Shown here piece after piece: positions 25,965-34,116 of a stretch of DNA of 64,000 nt. The notes beneath the pieces are model-generated. The model was not told where the DNA came from. It made no database searches and worked only from the letters and a program-made list of their open reading frames with translations. The position numbers and the translations under genes were made by a program. The first letter of the stretch is position 1. Each line of letters opens with the position of its first letter. This DNA comes from Ferrovibrio sp. (GTDB lineage: Bacteria > Pseudomonadota > Alphaproteobacteria > Ferrovibrionales > Ferrovibrionaceae): contig JAGOQS010000002.1 in the NCBI GenBank assembly GCA_017991315.1, positions 62,001 to 126,000 of the forward strand. Reading direction: 5' to 3'.

Positions 25965-26843
25965 ATGACCGATACCGCCTACACGCCGCCGAAAGTCTGG
26001 ACCTGGAACAAGCCGAGCGGCGGCCATTTCGCCAGCATCAACCGCCCCATCGCCGGCCCTACCCATGACAAGGAATTACCGGTCGGCAGGCATCCGCTGC
26101 AGCTCTATTCGCTCGCGACGCCGAACGGCCAGAAGGTCACCATCCTGCTCGAGGAATTGCTCGCGCTGGGCAAAACCGGCGCCGAATACGATGCCTGGCT
26201 GATCCGCATCAACGAGGGCCAGCAATTCGGCAGCGGCTTTGTCGCGGTCAATCCCAATTCCAAGATCCCCGCCCTGCTCGACCGTTCCGGGCCGAAGCCG
26301 GTGCGCGTTTTCGAGTCCGGCTCGATCCTGGTCTATCTGGCGGAAAAGTTCGGCGCCTTCCTGCCGACCGAACCGGCGGCCCGCGCCGAATGTTTCAACT
26401 GGCTGTTCTGGCAGATGGGCAGTGCGCCGTATCTCGGCGGCGGCTTCGGCCATTTCTATGCCTATGCCCCGACCAAGATGGAATACGCCATCGACCGCTT
26501 CGCCATGGAAACCAAGCGCCAGCTCGATGTGCTGGACCGCCGCCTGGCCGAAAGCCCCTATCTCGGCGGCGCCGACTACACGATTGCCGATATTGCCGTG
26601 TTCCCCTGGTATGGCGGCCTGGTGAAGGGCTGGCTTTATGGTGACTCGGCTGAATTCCTCTCGGTGCATGAATACAAGCATGTGCTGCGCTGGGCCGATG
26701 CCATCCTGGAACGCCCGGCGGTCAATCGTGGCCGCATTGTCAACCGCGTCACCGGCAATCCGGCGAGCCAGTTGCACGAACGCCACGACGCCAGCGACTT
26801 CGATACCAAGACGCAGGACAAGATCGCGGGTGCCGCGCAATGA
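25965..26843 (+). CDS. yghU: Glutathione-dependent disulfide-bond oxidoreductase, YghU
   Basis: A 292-residue GST-fold enzyme closely following E. coli YghU (Nu-class GST) along its whole length: YTPPKVWTWNKPSGG at the start, the N-terminal thioredoxin domain with LPVGRHPLQLYSLATPNGQK, the glutathione site VNPNSKIPALL and FESGSILVYLAEKFG, and the helical domain with GGGFGHFYAYAPTKMEYAI, ending RGRIVNRV and LHERHDASDFDT. YghU binds two glutathiones and reduces disulfides and organic hydroperoxides. The stop overlaps the start of the next SDR gene by 4 bases, so they form an operon. Confidence 0.96.
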   Translation: MTDTAYTPPKVWTWNKPSGGHFASINRPIAGPTHDKELPVGRHPLQLYSLATPNGQKVTILLEELLALGKTGAEYDAWLIRINEGQQFGSGFVAVNPNSKIPALLDRSGPKPVRVFESGSILVYLAEKFGAFLPTEPAARAECFNWLFWQMGSAPYLGGGFGHFYAYAPTKMEYAIDRFAMETKRQLDVLDRRLAESPYLGGADYTIADIAVFPWYGGLVKGWLYGDSAEFLSVHEYKHVLRWADAILERPAVNRGRIVNRVTGNPASQLHERHDASDFDTKTQDKIAGAAQ

Positions 26844-27682
26844 CCACGCAAGGCGGGACCGGCCAGGGCATGACTATCAAGGGTAAGCGCGCGCTGATCA
26901 CCGGCGGCTCCAGCGGCATCGGCTTCGCCATCGCCCAAGCCCTGCTCGCCAAGGGCGCCGCCGGCATCGCCATCAGCGGCCGGCGTAGTGCGGTGGTGAA
27001 TGATGCCGTGCAGCAGTTGAGCAAGGCCGGCGGCGGCAAGGTATTCGGCATCGCCGCCGATGTGGGAACGGCGGAAGGCCGCGCGGCGACGCTGGATCAG
27101 GCCCTGGCCGCGCTGGGCGGCATCGACATCCTGATCAACAATGCCGGCGGCGTGCGCGCTGGCCGGCTGGAGCAGATGCCGGAAGCCGACATCCTGAAGA
27201 TGATCGAGGTCGATCTGGTGGCGCCGATCCTGCTCACCCGCGCCGCTCTGCCCGCGCTCCGCGTCAGCGGCGATGCGGTGGTGATCAATGTTTCCTCCGG
27301 CCTCGGCCTGGTCGGCGCGCCCTTCTATGCCGCCTATGGTGCGGTGAAGGCGGGACTCGGCCATTTCGGTGAATCACTGCGCCGCGAACTCAAGGGCGAA
27401 GGCATCCATGTGATGACCGTCTATCCCGGCGGCACCGACACGCCAATGATGAAATCCAGCCGCGCCGGCGCCGAACTCGGCGTTACCCGCGAGCCGGCCT
27501 CCGCTGTGGCCGATGCCACCATCGACGGTATCGAACGCGGCGCCTTCGATGTCATCCGTGGCGGCGAAGCCCGTGCGCAATCCATCGCGCTGAACCGCAG
27601 CAATCCGGCGGCACTGGACGAACGCTTCCTCGGCCTCAAGCCCGCCTTCGAGGCAGCGGTGAAGGATCACTCGGCGCTATAG
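26840..27682 (+). CDS. SDR family oxidoreductase, DltE-like
   Basis: A 280-residue short-chain dehydrogenase. Motifs: TGGSSGIG (NAD(P)-binding), NNAGG, Ser in VINVSSGLG, YAAYGAVKAG with the YxxxK-type catalytic pair, and PGGTDTPMM. The Arg-rich end of beta-2 (ISGRRSAV) suggests NADP. The extra N-terminus MTTQGGTGQG is dispensable; an alternative start is ATG 26870. It overlaps yghU by 4 bases and so is translated with it; a redox partner role under oxidative stress is possible but is inference. Confidence 0.88.
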   Translation: MTTQGGTGQGMTIKGKRALITGGSSGIGFAIAQALLAKGAAGIAISGRRSAVVNDAVQQLSKAGGGKVFGIAADVGTAEGRAATLDQALAALGGIDILINNAGGVRAGRLEQMPEADILKMIEVDLVAPILLTRAALPALRVSGDAVVINVSSGLGLVGAPFYAAYGAVKAGLGHFGESLRRELKGEGIHVMTVYPGGTDTPMMKSSRAGAELGVTREPASAVADATIDGIERGAFDVIRGGEARAQSIALNRSNPAALDERFLGLKPAFEAAVKDHSAL

Positions 27683-27739
27683 CGCCTATCCCACCACCGG
27701 CTGCCAGGCTAGCATTGCGGCACCAGCACAGGAGCCGCC

Positions 27740-28207
27740 ATGCCCGTCATCACGCCGGATCGCCGCATCATTGAGCGCAACACTGCCGACGATATCTGCG
27801 GTGCCAGCCAGACCGAATGGATCAGCGAGGCCGGCGGCCTCAGCCAGTTCGGTGCCTTCATCGAAACACTGGAACCCGGCTCGCGCTCGGCGCTCAAGCA
27901 CTGGCATAGCGGCGAAGACGAGATGGTCTATGTGCTGGAAGGCGAAGTGACGCTGATAGAGGGCGACAGCGAAACCCTGCTCCGGCCCGGCGATGCCGCC
28001 ACCTTCCGCGCCGATGATCCGGTCGGCCATTGCCTCGCCAACCGCAGCGCGTCGCCGACACGGTGCCTGGTGGTCGGCACCCGCGCCCCGCTCGACCGTA
28101 TTACCTATCCAGACCATGATCGCGTCTGCATCCGCGACCGCGAGAAGCCGCATGACGTATGGACCGATGGCGCCGGCAAGCCTGCGCGGAATCCCTATAG
28201 CGGATGA
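27740..28207 (+). CDS. Cupin domain-containing protein
   Basis: A 155-residue single-domain cupin. The metal-binding motif 1 reads HWHSGEDEMVYVLEGEVTLIEG (two His, Glu, and a downstream His in motif 2, DDPVGHCLANRS). Proteins of this shape bind a divalent metal and are enzymes or sugar-binding proteins. The start at 27740 follows GGAGCC. It lies 57 bases after the SDR gene, possibly in the same unit, and converges with the ABM-domain gene. Substrate unknown. Confidence 0.88.
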   Translation: MPVITPDRRIIERNTADDICGASQTEWISEAGGLSQFGAFIETLEPGSRSALKHWHSGEDEMVYVLEGEVTLIEGDSETLLRPGDAATFRADDPVGHCLANRSASPTRCLVVGTRAPLDRITYPDHDRVCIRDREKPHDVWTDGAGKPARNPYSG

Positions 28208-28226
28208 GATTTCCTGCTTCCGATAT

Positions 28227-28265
28227 CGCCGGCCTGGAGAGGTTCATCTTTTCCCCAGGCCGGCG
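28227..28265. terminator. Long GC-rich hairpin between convergent genes
   Basis: CGCCGGCCTGG (28227-28237) pairs perfectly with CCAGGCCGGCG (28255-28265) around a 17-base loop containing four T. It sits between the cupin and ABM genes, which converge, so it is a probable shared terminator, although no T run follows on either strand. Confidence 0.5.
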
Positions 28266-28278
28266 TTGATCGCGGAAA

Positions 28279-28716
28279 CTACTGCGCGTTGCCGCGCAAC
28301 TGCATGTGCGTGACTGTCACGCCGCCCTCGGCCAGCTCAGGCAGGCGTGCGAACCATGCCTGGACATGCGGTGTCGCGTTATGCGCCTTGAAATCCGCTT
28401 CCGAGGCAAAGATTTCGTAGAACACGAAATGCCCGGGCGCGGCGCGATCCTCATGCAGGAAGTAGACGATGTTGTTCGGCTCGTTGCGGACTTGCGCGAC
28501 GAGCGGCAAGGTCGCCTCGCGCAGCTCGTTCACTTTGCCGGCCTTGGCCCGGACTTCCGCGACGACGGCATAGGCCCCGACCGGAATGGCGCCATAGCGG
28601 ACGGATGCCTCGCTCGCGGCGATTTGGGGTTCAGCACGGCTGACCAAAGCGGGAGCCGAGACCGCGCCCGCCGCGACTGCAATCGCGGCGGCGAACTTGA
28701 GTGATGTAGAGGACAT
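28279..28716 (-). CDS. Exported antibiotic biosynthesis monooxygenase (ABM) domain protein
   Basis: A 145-residue protein. Residues 1-28 resemble a signal peptide (LKFAAAIAVAAGAVSAPALVSRA). The rest is an ABM ferredoxin-like domain: YAVVAEVRAKAGKVNELREATL, NEPNNIVYFLHEDRAAPGHFVFYEIFAS, FKAHNATPHVQAWF. ABM proteins without cofactor oxidise quinone-like compounds or degrade haem; others are simple dimeric binding proteins. It lies downstream of the Tat-exported VOC protein gene in the same direction, so both may work in the periplasm. Confidence 0.87.
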   Translation of the reverse strand: MSSTSLKFAAAIAVAAGAVSAPALVSRAEPQIAASEASVRYGAIPVGAYAVVAEVRAKAGKVNELREATLPLVAQVRNEPNNIVYFLHEDRAAPGHFVFYEIFASEADFKAHNATPHVQAWFARLPELAEGGVTVTHMQLRGNAQ

Positions 28717-28731
28717 GGTGATTTTCTCCTT

Positions 28732-28767
28732 GTAACTTCAGGTTTCTGGGTAACTTCAGGTTTCTGG
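28732..28767. repeat. Two perfect tandem copies of an 18-bp unit
   Basis: GTAACTTCAGGTTTCTGG occurs at 28732-28749 and again at 28750-28767 without a spacer. It fills most of the gap between the ABM gene (start 28716) and the VOC gene (stop 28774). Function unknown; it may be a recent duplication. Confidence 0.8.
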
Positions 28768-28773
28768 ATCGTT

Positions 28774-29640
28774 TCAGATGGTCCGGCGCGCTTCGCGCGC
28801 ATTGTCGAACAGGCGCTTGACCGGACCCAGAGCCTGGACGAATTCGAGCTGTTCGCCCTCGGGGCCCTTGCAATAGATCAGGCGCCAGCCATTCGACTGG
28901 CCTTCCGTGATGCCGTTGCTGTTGGCTTCGAGTGGCGTCGCCAGGCGCTCCGGCTCGGAGGTGACCGTAACCACCCGGTTGGCCTTGACCTGGGTCATAC
29001 CGCGCCGCGCGGCTTCCGCTTCGAGGTCGGCGATGAAGCGATTGAAATCGACATCGTCGCGGATATGGAAGCAGATATGCATCATGCGCGGGAAAGCTGG
29101 GCTCATATGGTCGAGCGGCTCGGCGAAAGCGTTGCCGCTGCCCGCCGGTTGGGTCGCATCGCGATACTGCAGCAGTTCGATCACGACATTGTCGAACTGG
29201 ATGAAACGCACATCCAGGCGCTGCGCACCGCTACGCAGGTCGGGAATGCCGATGGTCTGCGGATTGACGCGGCGGGCGCGGGCTTCGATGTCCTGGTCGG
29301 TCAGCAGCGTGTTGTGGATGCGGTCGCCGTAGAAGTCGCCGTCGCGCATCACCTCCGTGCCGCCCAGCACCTCGGTGTAGAAGGCATAGGCACGGTCCAT
29401 GTTCTGTACCGTGAGGCCGAAATGCTGTACGCCCTGGAGCCGGGCACCCAGCGGCGCGGCATCCCCCGCCCCCAGCTGCTTACCGCCCTGGCGCGCGGCC
29501 TGGGCGGTTGCCTGGGCAGCAGCCGGCTGGGCGGCGGCCACAGCCAGGCCACCGCCTAAGCCACCGATGAACACTGCGCCGGTGCCCTGGAGCACCGTGC
29601 GGCGGTCGACGGCTGTTTCATTGTTGAACTGATTGGTCAT
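28774..29640 (-). CDS. Tat-exported VOC (glyoxalase-like) family protein
   Basis: A 288-residue protein. Residues about 10-45 form a twin-arginine signal (VDRRTVLQGTGAVFIGG, then an Ala-rich c-region ending PAAAQATAQA). The mature part has the VOC fold: LQGVQHFGLTVQNMDRAYAFYTEVLGG (metal His), VRFIQFDNVVIELLQYRD, MHICFHIRDDVDFNRFI and LIYCKGPEGEQLEFVQ (metal Glu). ATG 29640 follows AAAGGA; the frame to 29748 is rejected. VOC proteins include glyoxalases, extradiol dioxygenases and resistance proteins. A divergent TetR gene shares its upstream region with two matching operators. Confidence 0.9.
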   Translation of the reverse strand: MTNQFNNETAVDRRTVLQGTGAVFIGGLGGGLAVAAAQPAAAQATAQAARQGGKQLGAGDAAPLGARLQGVQHFGLTVQNMDRAYAFYTEVLGGTEVMRDGDFYGDRIHNTLLTDQDIEARARRVNPQTIGIPDLRSGAQRLDVRFIQFDNVVIELLQYRDATQPAGSGNAFAEPLDHMSPAFPRMMHICFHIRDDVDFNRFIADLEAEAARRGMTQVKANRVVTVTSEPERLATPLEANSNGITEGQSNGWRLIYCKGPEGEQLEFVQALGPVKRLFDNAREARRTI

Positions 29641-29725
29641 GTGACATTCCTTTCTTTGCGGATGGCGGCCCGTGTCAGCCTGTGACGCGAAACCAGCCGG
29701 TTTGACGAAATCACCATCATTCCTG

Positions 29726-29791
29726 ATGTGATGGCATATCACATACACCGGATTGACTGGGGGTCAATAGAAATGTTATTGCCTATCACAT
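29726..29791. promoter_or_regulatory. Operator pair between the VOC and TetR genes
   Basis: Two sites of the form ATGTGAT-N5-ATCACAT are seen: a perfect one at 29726-29744 and ATGTTAT-N5-ATCACAT at 29773-29791, which reaches the TetR start codon. Between them is a third inverted repeat, ATTGAC-N5-GTCAAT (29752-29768). The arrangement lets one TetR dimer block both divergent genes. The first site looks like a CRP box, but its spacer is one base too long. Confidence 0.6.
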
Positions 29792-30359
29792 GAAAAAGCT
29801 GGCGACCAAAAGCAAACGTGATGCCTATCACCATGGCGACCTGCGCCGCACACTGCTGGAAGCGGCGCGCAGCGAAATCGCCGCCCATGGCGCGCAAGAC
29901 CTGTCGCTGGCTTCGCTGGCGCGCCGGGCCGGCGTGGCGCAATCGGCGCCGTATCGTCATTTCGCGGACCGTGGCGAGCTGCTGACCGCAGTGGCGATCC
30001 ATGGCTTCCGGGTTTTCACGGACACACTGCGGGCCGCATCCGAGGCTGGCCCCAAGACTGGCGCGATCAAGCGGATCGGCGCCGCCTATCTCCGCTTTGG
30101 CGAGGAGAATACGCAGCTCTACCGCTTGATGTTCGCCTCCAGCCTTGTCGCCAATGCTGCCGAGGACAGTGAATTACGGGAAGCGGCCTGGGCGAGCTTC
30201 GAGCCCCTGCTGAGCCGCGTCGCGGATGGCGGGTCTGTGAAACAGCCCCGCCTCGCCGCCTATGCCATCTGGGCGCAGTTGCACGGCTTCGTCATGCTGC
30301 AGGCCGATGGCCTGCTCGCCGAGCCGTCCGAAGAACTGCTCAAGGGCCTAATTCTCTAG
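29790..30359 (+). CDS. TetR family transcriptional regulator
   Basis: A 189-residue repressor. The helix-turn-helix is residues about 10-60 (HHGDLRRTLLEAARSEIAAHG, LSLASLARRAGVAQSAPYRHF). The C-terminal domain (75-185) has the W-rich pattern of the TetR_C_13/WHG group, e.g. YAIWAQLHGFVMLQADGLL. It is divergent from the Tat-exported VOC gene and shares the operator pair, so it probably regulates itself and the VOC-ABM unit. The effector is unknown. Confidence 0.92.
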   Translation: MKKLATKSKRDAYHHGDLRRTLLEAARSEIAAHGAQDLSLASLARRAGVAQSAPYRHFADRGELLTAVAIHGFRVFTDTLRAASEAGPKTGAIKRIGAAYLRFGEENTQLYRLMFASSLVANAAEDSELREAAWASFEPLLSRVADGGSVKQPRLAAYAIWAQLHGFVMLQADGLLAEPSEELLKGLIL

Positions 30360-30387
30360 CCAGCGCGGCGCAGAAAGCGCTGCCGCG

Positions 30388-31041
30388 TCACGCCGTATCT
30401 GCCGCCCGCAGCCGCAGCAATAGCGGATTGGGCTGCGGCTCGGCCACCTTCACCAGCCGGTTCACATCGCGGTGCCGGAACAGCTCGGTGCGGCCGCGCA
30501 CCATCAGCATGGTGTCGGAAACGTATTTCCAACTGCCATCCTCGCTGAAGCTGATTTCCAGCCGGTATGAGTCTGTACGGAAGGCATATTCCAGGAAGTC
30601 GGTGGAACAGATGCCGTAATTGGTCTGGCCGCGCGTCGCTTCCACCACCAGGCTCATGTCGTCGGGCTTTGCCTGACCGACAGCCAAGGCAGTCTGCCCG
30701 CGCGGGATCGCCAGTGTCTGCATCACCAGGCCGGTGGCCGGCTCCCACAGCCAATAGCCGACCTGATCATGGAAGGTGATGTCTTCCTCGGGCGTATTGA
30801 TATGCACGTGATAGCGCAGGCCATAGAGCAATTGCGGGCCATTGGCCTGCGGATCAATCGGCTGCATCTCGATCCGCTCAAGATACGCCCGCCGCTCCGG
30901 GCCATCGGCTTTCGGGTTGAGGTCGATGCCCTTGAGGCCTTCCCACACACCGGCCAGCCGGCGCAGCGGCCCCAGATTGGCCAGGGTGTCGGGGTCGACA
31001 TCCGCCGGTTCGGTGAAGATGTCTTCCGGAAACGGATTCAT
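30388..31041 (-). CDS. Nitrobindin-like (FABP-fold, DUF1794) haem-binding beta-barrel protein
   Basis: A 217-residue protein of the FABP-like/THAP4-type beta-barrel family, formerly DUF1794. The family's G-x-W-x-G-x-G signature appears as LAGVWEGLKGIDLNP at residues about 29-43. Strands such as LLYGLRYHVHINTPEEDITFH and GYWLWEPATGLVMQTLAIPRG follow. Nitrobindins bind ferric haem and react with NO or peroxynitrite; whether the haem-ligand His is present here cannot be decided by eye. ATG 31041 begins just before the fold; the longer frame to 31200 lies outside the domain. Confidence 0.8.
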   Translation of the reverse strand: MNPFPEDIFTEPADVDPDTLANLGPLRRLAGVWEGLKGIDLNPKADGPERRAYLERIEMQPIDPQANGPQLLYGLRYHVHINTPEEDITFHDQVGYWLWEPATGLVMQTLAIPRGQTALAVGQAKPDDMSLVVEATRGQTNYGICSTDFLEYAFRTDSYRLEISFSEDGSWKYVSDTMLMVRGRTELFRHRDVNRLVKVAEPQPNPLLLRLRAADTA

Positions 31042-31150
31042 GCTGCCCCCTGCTCGCGACTCGAGATAGCCCAGATTGGCGCCCTGCTGTGGCTTCCGCA
31101 ACATGCAGGCGCAACGGATGTCTGACCTGCTGTCACCCAAAATGTATAGA

Positions 31151-32779
31151 CTACCCGCCGGGATGCAGCCCTGGCGCTTCCTGGCCGGTGCGTTCGACAT
31201 ATTCGGTATAGCCGCCGGTGAACTGGTGCACGCCTTCGGGTGTCAGCTCCAGTACACGGTTGGAAAGCGCGGCGAGGAAGTGGCGGTCATGCGACACGAA
31301 CAGCATGGTGCCCTCGAATGCCGAGAGCGCCGCCACCAGCATTTCCTTGGTCGCCATGTCGAGATGGTTGGTCGGCTCGTCGAGCACCAGGAAATTCGGC
31401 GGGTCGAACAGCATCTTGGCCATCACCAGCCGCGCCTTCTCGCCGCCCGAGAGCACGCGGCAGGTCTTGTCGATGTCGTCACCCGAAAAGCCGAAACAGC
31501 CGGCCAGCGTGCGCAATGTGCCCTGCCCCGCCTGCGGAAATGACTTGTCGAGTGTTTCAAACACCGTGTCGTCGCCATCCAGCAGATCCATGGAATGCTG
31601 GGCGAAATAGCCCATCTTCACGCTGCTGCCGAGGCTGACTGTGCCCTGGTCCGGCGCGGTATCGCCGGCGATCATCTTGAGCAGCGTCGATTTGCCGGCG
31701 CCATTGGCACCCAGGACGCACCAGCGCTCCATGCGGCGCACCTGGAAATCCAGGCCGGCATAAATTGACTGGCTGCCATAGCTTTTATGCACGTTCTTGA
31801 AGCTCGCCACATCCTCGCCCGAGCGCGGTGGGGAGCGGAATTCAAACTGCACCGCCTGGCGCCGCCGTGGCGGTTCGACGCGTTCGATCTTATCGAGCTT
31901 CTTCACCCGGCTCTGCACCTGGGCGGCATGGGAAGCGCGCGCCTTGAAGCGTTCGATGAACTTGATTTCCTTGGCCAGCATCGCCTGCTGGCGCTCGAAC
32001 TGCGCCTGGCGCTGCTTCTCGTTCAGCGCCCGCTGCTGGTCGTAGAAATCGTAATTGCCGGAATAAGTGGTGAGTGTGCCGCCGTCGATCTCGACGATCT
32101 TGCCGACGATGCGGTTCATGAACTCGCGGTCATGCGAGGTCATCAGCAGCGCGCCGTCATAATTCTTCAGGAAGGCTTCGAGCCAGATCAGGCTTTCGAG
32201 ATCGAGATGGTTGCTCGGCTCGTCGAGCAACATGCCATCGGGCCGCATCAGCAGGATGCGGCCGAGCGCCACCCGCATCTTCCAGCCGCCCGACAGCAGC
32301 CCGACATCGCCATCCATGCGTTCCTGGCTGAAGCTCAGGCCCGCCAGCACCTCGCGCGCCTTGGCTTCCAGCGCATAGCCATCCAGTTCCTGAAAACGGC
32401 CCTGCACTTCGCCATAGCGCTCAATGATGGCGTCCATCTCGTCGGCGCGATCCGGATCGACCATCGCCGCCTCAAGCTCGGCCATCTCGGCAGCCAGCGC
32501 ACTCACCGGACCGACGCCATCCATCACCGCCGCGACAGCGCTCTGGCCCGACATCTCGCCGACATTCTGATTGAAATAGCCAATCGTCATGCCAGTATCG
32601 ATGGAGACCTGGCCGTCGTCGGGCTTCTCCTCGCCGGCGATCATGCGAAAGAGCGTCGACTTGCCGGCGCCGTTCGGCCCGACCAGCCCGGCTTTCTCGC
32701 CCTTCTGAAGGCCCATCGAGGCATCGATGAACAGAATCTGGTGGCCGTGCTGCTTGCTGATGTTATCGAGGCGAATCAT
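31151..32779 (-). CDS. ABC-F family ATPase (ribosome-associated translation factor)
   Basis: A 542-residue protein with two ABC domains and no membrane segment, the ABC-F plan. First domain: Walker A GPNGAGKST, signature LLSGGWKMRVALG, Walker B MLLDEPSNHLDLE. The linker (about 235-320) is rich in Lys/Arg/Gln and sits in the E-site-facing position. Second domain: GANGAGKSTLL, VLSGGEKARL, LVLDEPTNHLDM. ABC-F proteins act on the ribosome (EttA, Uup, YheS types); the exact class cannot be settled here. ATG 32779 matches the usual start IRLDNISKQHG; the frame to 32836 includes the preceding terminator. Confidence 0.93.
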   Translation of the reverse strand: MIRLDNISKQHGHQILFIDASMGLQKGEKAGLVGPNGAGKSTLFRMIAGEEKPDDGQVSIDTGMTIGYFNQNVGEMSGQSAVAAVMDGVGPVSALAAEMAELEAAMVDPDRADEMDAIIERYGEVQGRFQELDGYALEAKAREVLAGLSFSQERMDGDVGLLSGGWKMRVALGRILLMRPDGMLLDEPSNHLDLESLIWLEAFLKNYDGALLMTSHDREFMNRIVGKIVEIDGGTLTTYSGNYDFYDQQRALNEKQRQAQFERQQAMLAKEIKFIERFKARASHAAQVQSRVKKLDKIERVEPPRRRQAVQFEFRSPPRSGEDVASFKNVHKSYGSQSIYAGLDFQVRRMERWCVLGANGAGKSTLLKMIAGDTAPDQGTVSLGSSVKMGYFAQHSMDLLDGDDTVFETLDKSFPQAGQGTLRTLAGCFGFSGDDIDKTCRVLSGGEKARLVMAKMLFDPPNFLVLDEPTNHLDMATKEMLVAALSAFEGTMLFVSHDRHFLAALSNRVLELTPEGVHQFTGGYTEYVERTGQEAPGLHPGG

Positions 32780-32817
32780 GGGGTCCGACTGACTGGGAGG
32801 CACTGGAGGATGGGCAT

Positions 32818-32847
32818 AAAAAAAACCGGGCCGCATCAGCAGCCCGG
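32818..32847 (-). terminator. Rho-independent terminator (minus strand)
   Basis: On the minus strand ACCGGGC (47-41) pairs with GCCCGGT (30-24) around a 10-base loop and is followed by seven T (32824-32818). It ends transcription of the epimerase gene and separates it from the ABC-F gene. Confidence 0.85.
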
Positions 32848-32922
32848 TGATGCCCTATCAGGACCGGTGGCAAATATCCAGTCGCATTCCCGGTTGCCGC
32901 GCGAAAGCCCCCTTCAGCCCAT

Positions 32923-33993
32923 TCAGGATGCGGCCGGCATCGGCATCGAAGGCGCCAGACCGGTCGCTGCGTGCCCGGAATGGCTGCCGCGCCCCATGGC
33001 CGCGATCCCCTCGGCAAAGCTCACGCGCGGCTGATAGCCAAGGTCGGCCCGTGCCTTGGCAATGCTGATGGTGAAGGACTTGCCAATCAGGCGTAGCATC
33101 TGGCGCGTGATCGGTGGCTCGCCGCCGCGCCCCAGCATGCGCCAGGCCGCACCCATGATGCCGGCCATGATCCAGGCCAGGCGGAACGGCACGGCCCGGT
33201 CCTTCGGCACGATATCGCGCGTGGCCAGCAAGGCCGAGATGACGCCCTTCAGCGTGCCGTTCTCGCCGTCAGACACGAAGTAGGCTTCGCCGCCGCGACC
33301 ATGGTCGGCGGCCAGCAGCAACGCCTCGCAGAGATTATCGACATGACAGGTGGACATGGCCTGACCGCCGCCGCCGACCCACTGGAAGCGGCCAGCCCGC
33401 ACGGTTTCGACCATGTGGTCGAGGGTCGGCATATCGGCGCCCCAGATAAAGGGCGGGCGGATGGCGATGGTCTCGAAGCCAGGGCGGCGGCCATTGGCTG
33501 CAAGCAGCAAACGCTCGCCTTCGGCCTTCGAGGATGAATAAGGTGCGAAGGCGCGGGTCTGGAGCGGCAGGCTCTCATCCGCCTCAAGCATCGGTTCCGG
33601 GTCGCCCATCACCACCGCCGCCGCACTGACGGCAATAACCCGGCGCAAGCCACGGGTCGCGATCGCAGCCTCCACCAGCGCGCGGGTGCCCTCGACATTG
33701 ACGCGGTCGAAAACGGCGCGTGGCCCCCAGAGTTTGAAATGCGCGGCAGCGTGGAAGACGACAGCGCAGCCCTCCATGCCGAAGCGCAGGGCCTGGGCGT
33801 CGGTCATATCGCCCTGGACCGGCATGGCACCGACCCGCTGCACGGCGGCGATTGCAGCCGGACTGCGCGCCAGCGCCCTGACCTGCCAGCCACGGCTGAC
33901 AAGCAGGGTGATCAGGCGGGAGCCGACGAAGCCTGAGCCACCGGTGACGAAGGCGGTTCGTGATGCCGTGACAGGCTGGGCACTGAGTTGCAT
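32923..33993 (-). CDS. NAD-dependent epimerase/dehydratase, 3-beta-HSD-like
   Basis: A 356-residue extended SDR. The Rossmann motif is FVTGGSGFVGSRL (residues 15-27), followed by AAAHF, the catalytic YSSSK in AFAPYSSSKAEGE (YxxxK), RPPFIWGA and a dinucleotide-binding C-terminal domain. The pattern (GDMTDAQAL, VNVEGTRALVEAA) matches the 3-beta-hydroxysteroid dehydrogenase/hopanoid HpnA-like group. The natural substrate may be a steroid-, hopanoid- or flavonoid-like compound, which is inference. A divergent TetR gene begins 124 bases upstream. Confidence 0.9.
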   Translation of the reverse strand: MQLSAQPVTASRTAFVTGGSGFVGSRLITLLVSRGWQVRALARSPAAIAAVQRVGAMPVQGDMTDAQALRFGMEGCAVVFHAAAHFKLWGPRAVFDRVNVEGTRALVEAAIATRGLRRVIAVSAAAVVMGDPEPMLEADESLPLQTRAFAPYSSSKAEGERLLLAANGRRPGFETIAIRPPFIWGADMPTLDHMVETVRAGRFQWVGGGGQAMSTCHVDNLCEALLLAADHGRGGEAYFVSDGENGTLKGVISALLATRDIVPKDRAVPFRLAWIMAGIMGAAWRMLGRGGEPPITRQMLRLIGKSFTISIAKARADLGYQPRVSFAEGIAAMGRGSHSGHAATGLAPSMPMPAAS

Positions 33994-34055
33994 GGAAGCC
34001 TCCGGGTTAGGGCGTTGCTGGGGCTCACCATAGTCAAATCAGAACAATATTCAAA

Positions 34056-34077
34056 GAACATTTTATATAATTTGTTC
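34056..34077. promoter_or_regulatory. Candidate TetR operator in an AT-rich gap
   Basis: GAACA-TT-TTATATAA-TT-TGTTC is a 22-base near-palindrome (GAACA and TGTTC arms, TTATATAA centre) between the epimerase and TetR genes. Another GAACA stands at 34041-34045. This AT-rich gap contrasts with the genes at either side and is the likely shared control region. Confidence 0.5.
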
Positions 34078-34116
34078 GTCGTTGTGTTTTTATAGGCGTT
34101 GCCTTAAAGTTCCAGC

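Noticed and set aside
29727-29743. TGTGA-N7-TCACA as a CRP site
   Set aside because: CRP needs a 6-base spacer; here it is 7, and a near-copy of the same 7-5-7 palindrome at the TetR start suits a TetR operator better.
29819-29832. A third GTGAT-N4-ATCAC copy inside the TetR coding start
   Set aside because: Its spacer is one base shorter than that of the other two sites and it lies in coding sequence, so I did not list it as an operator.
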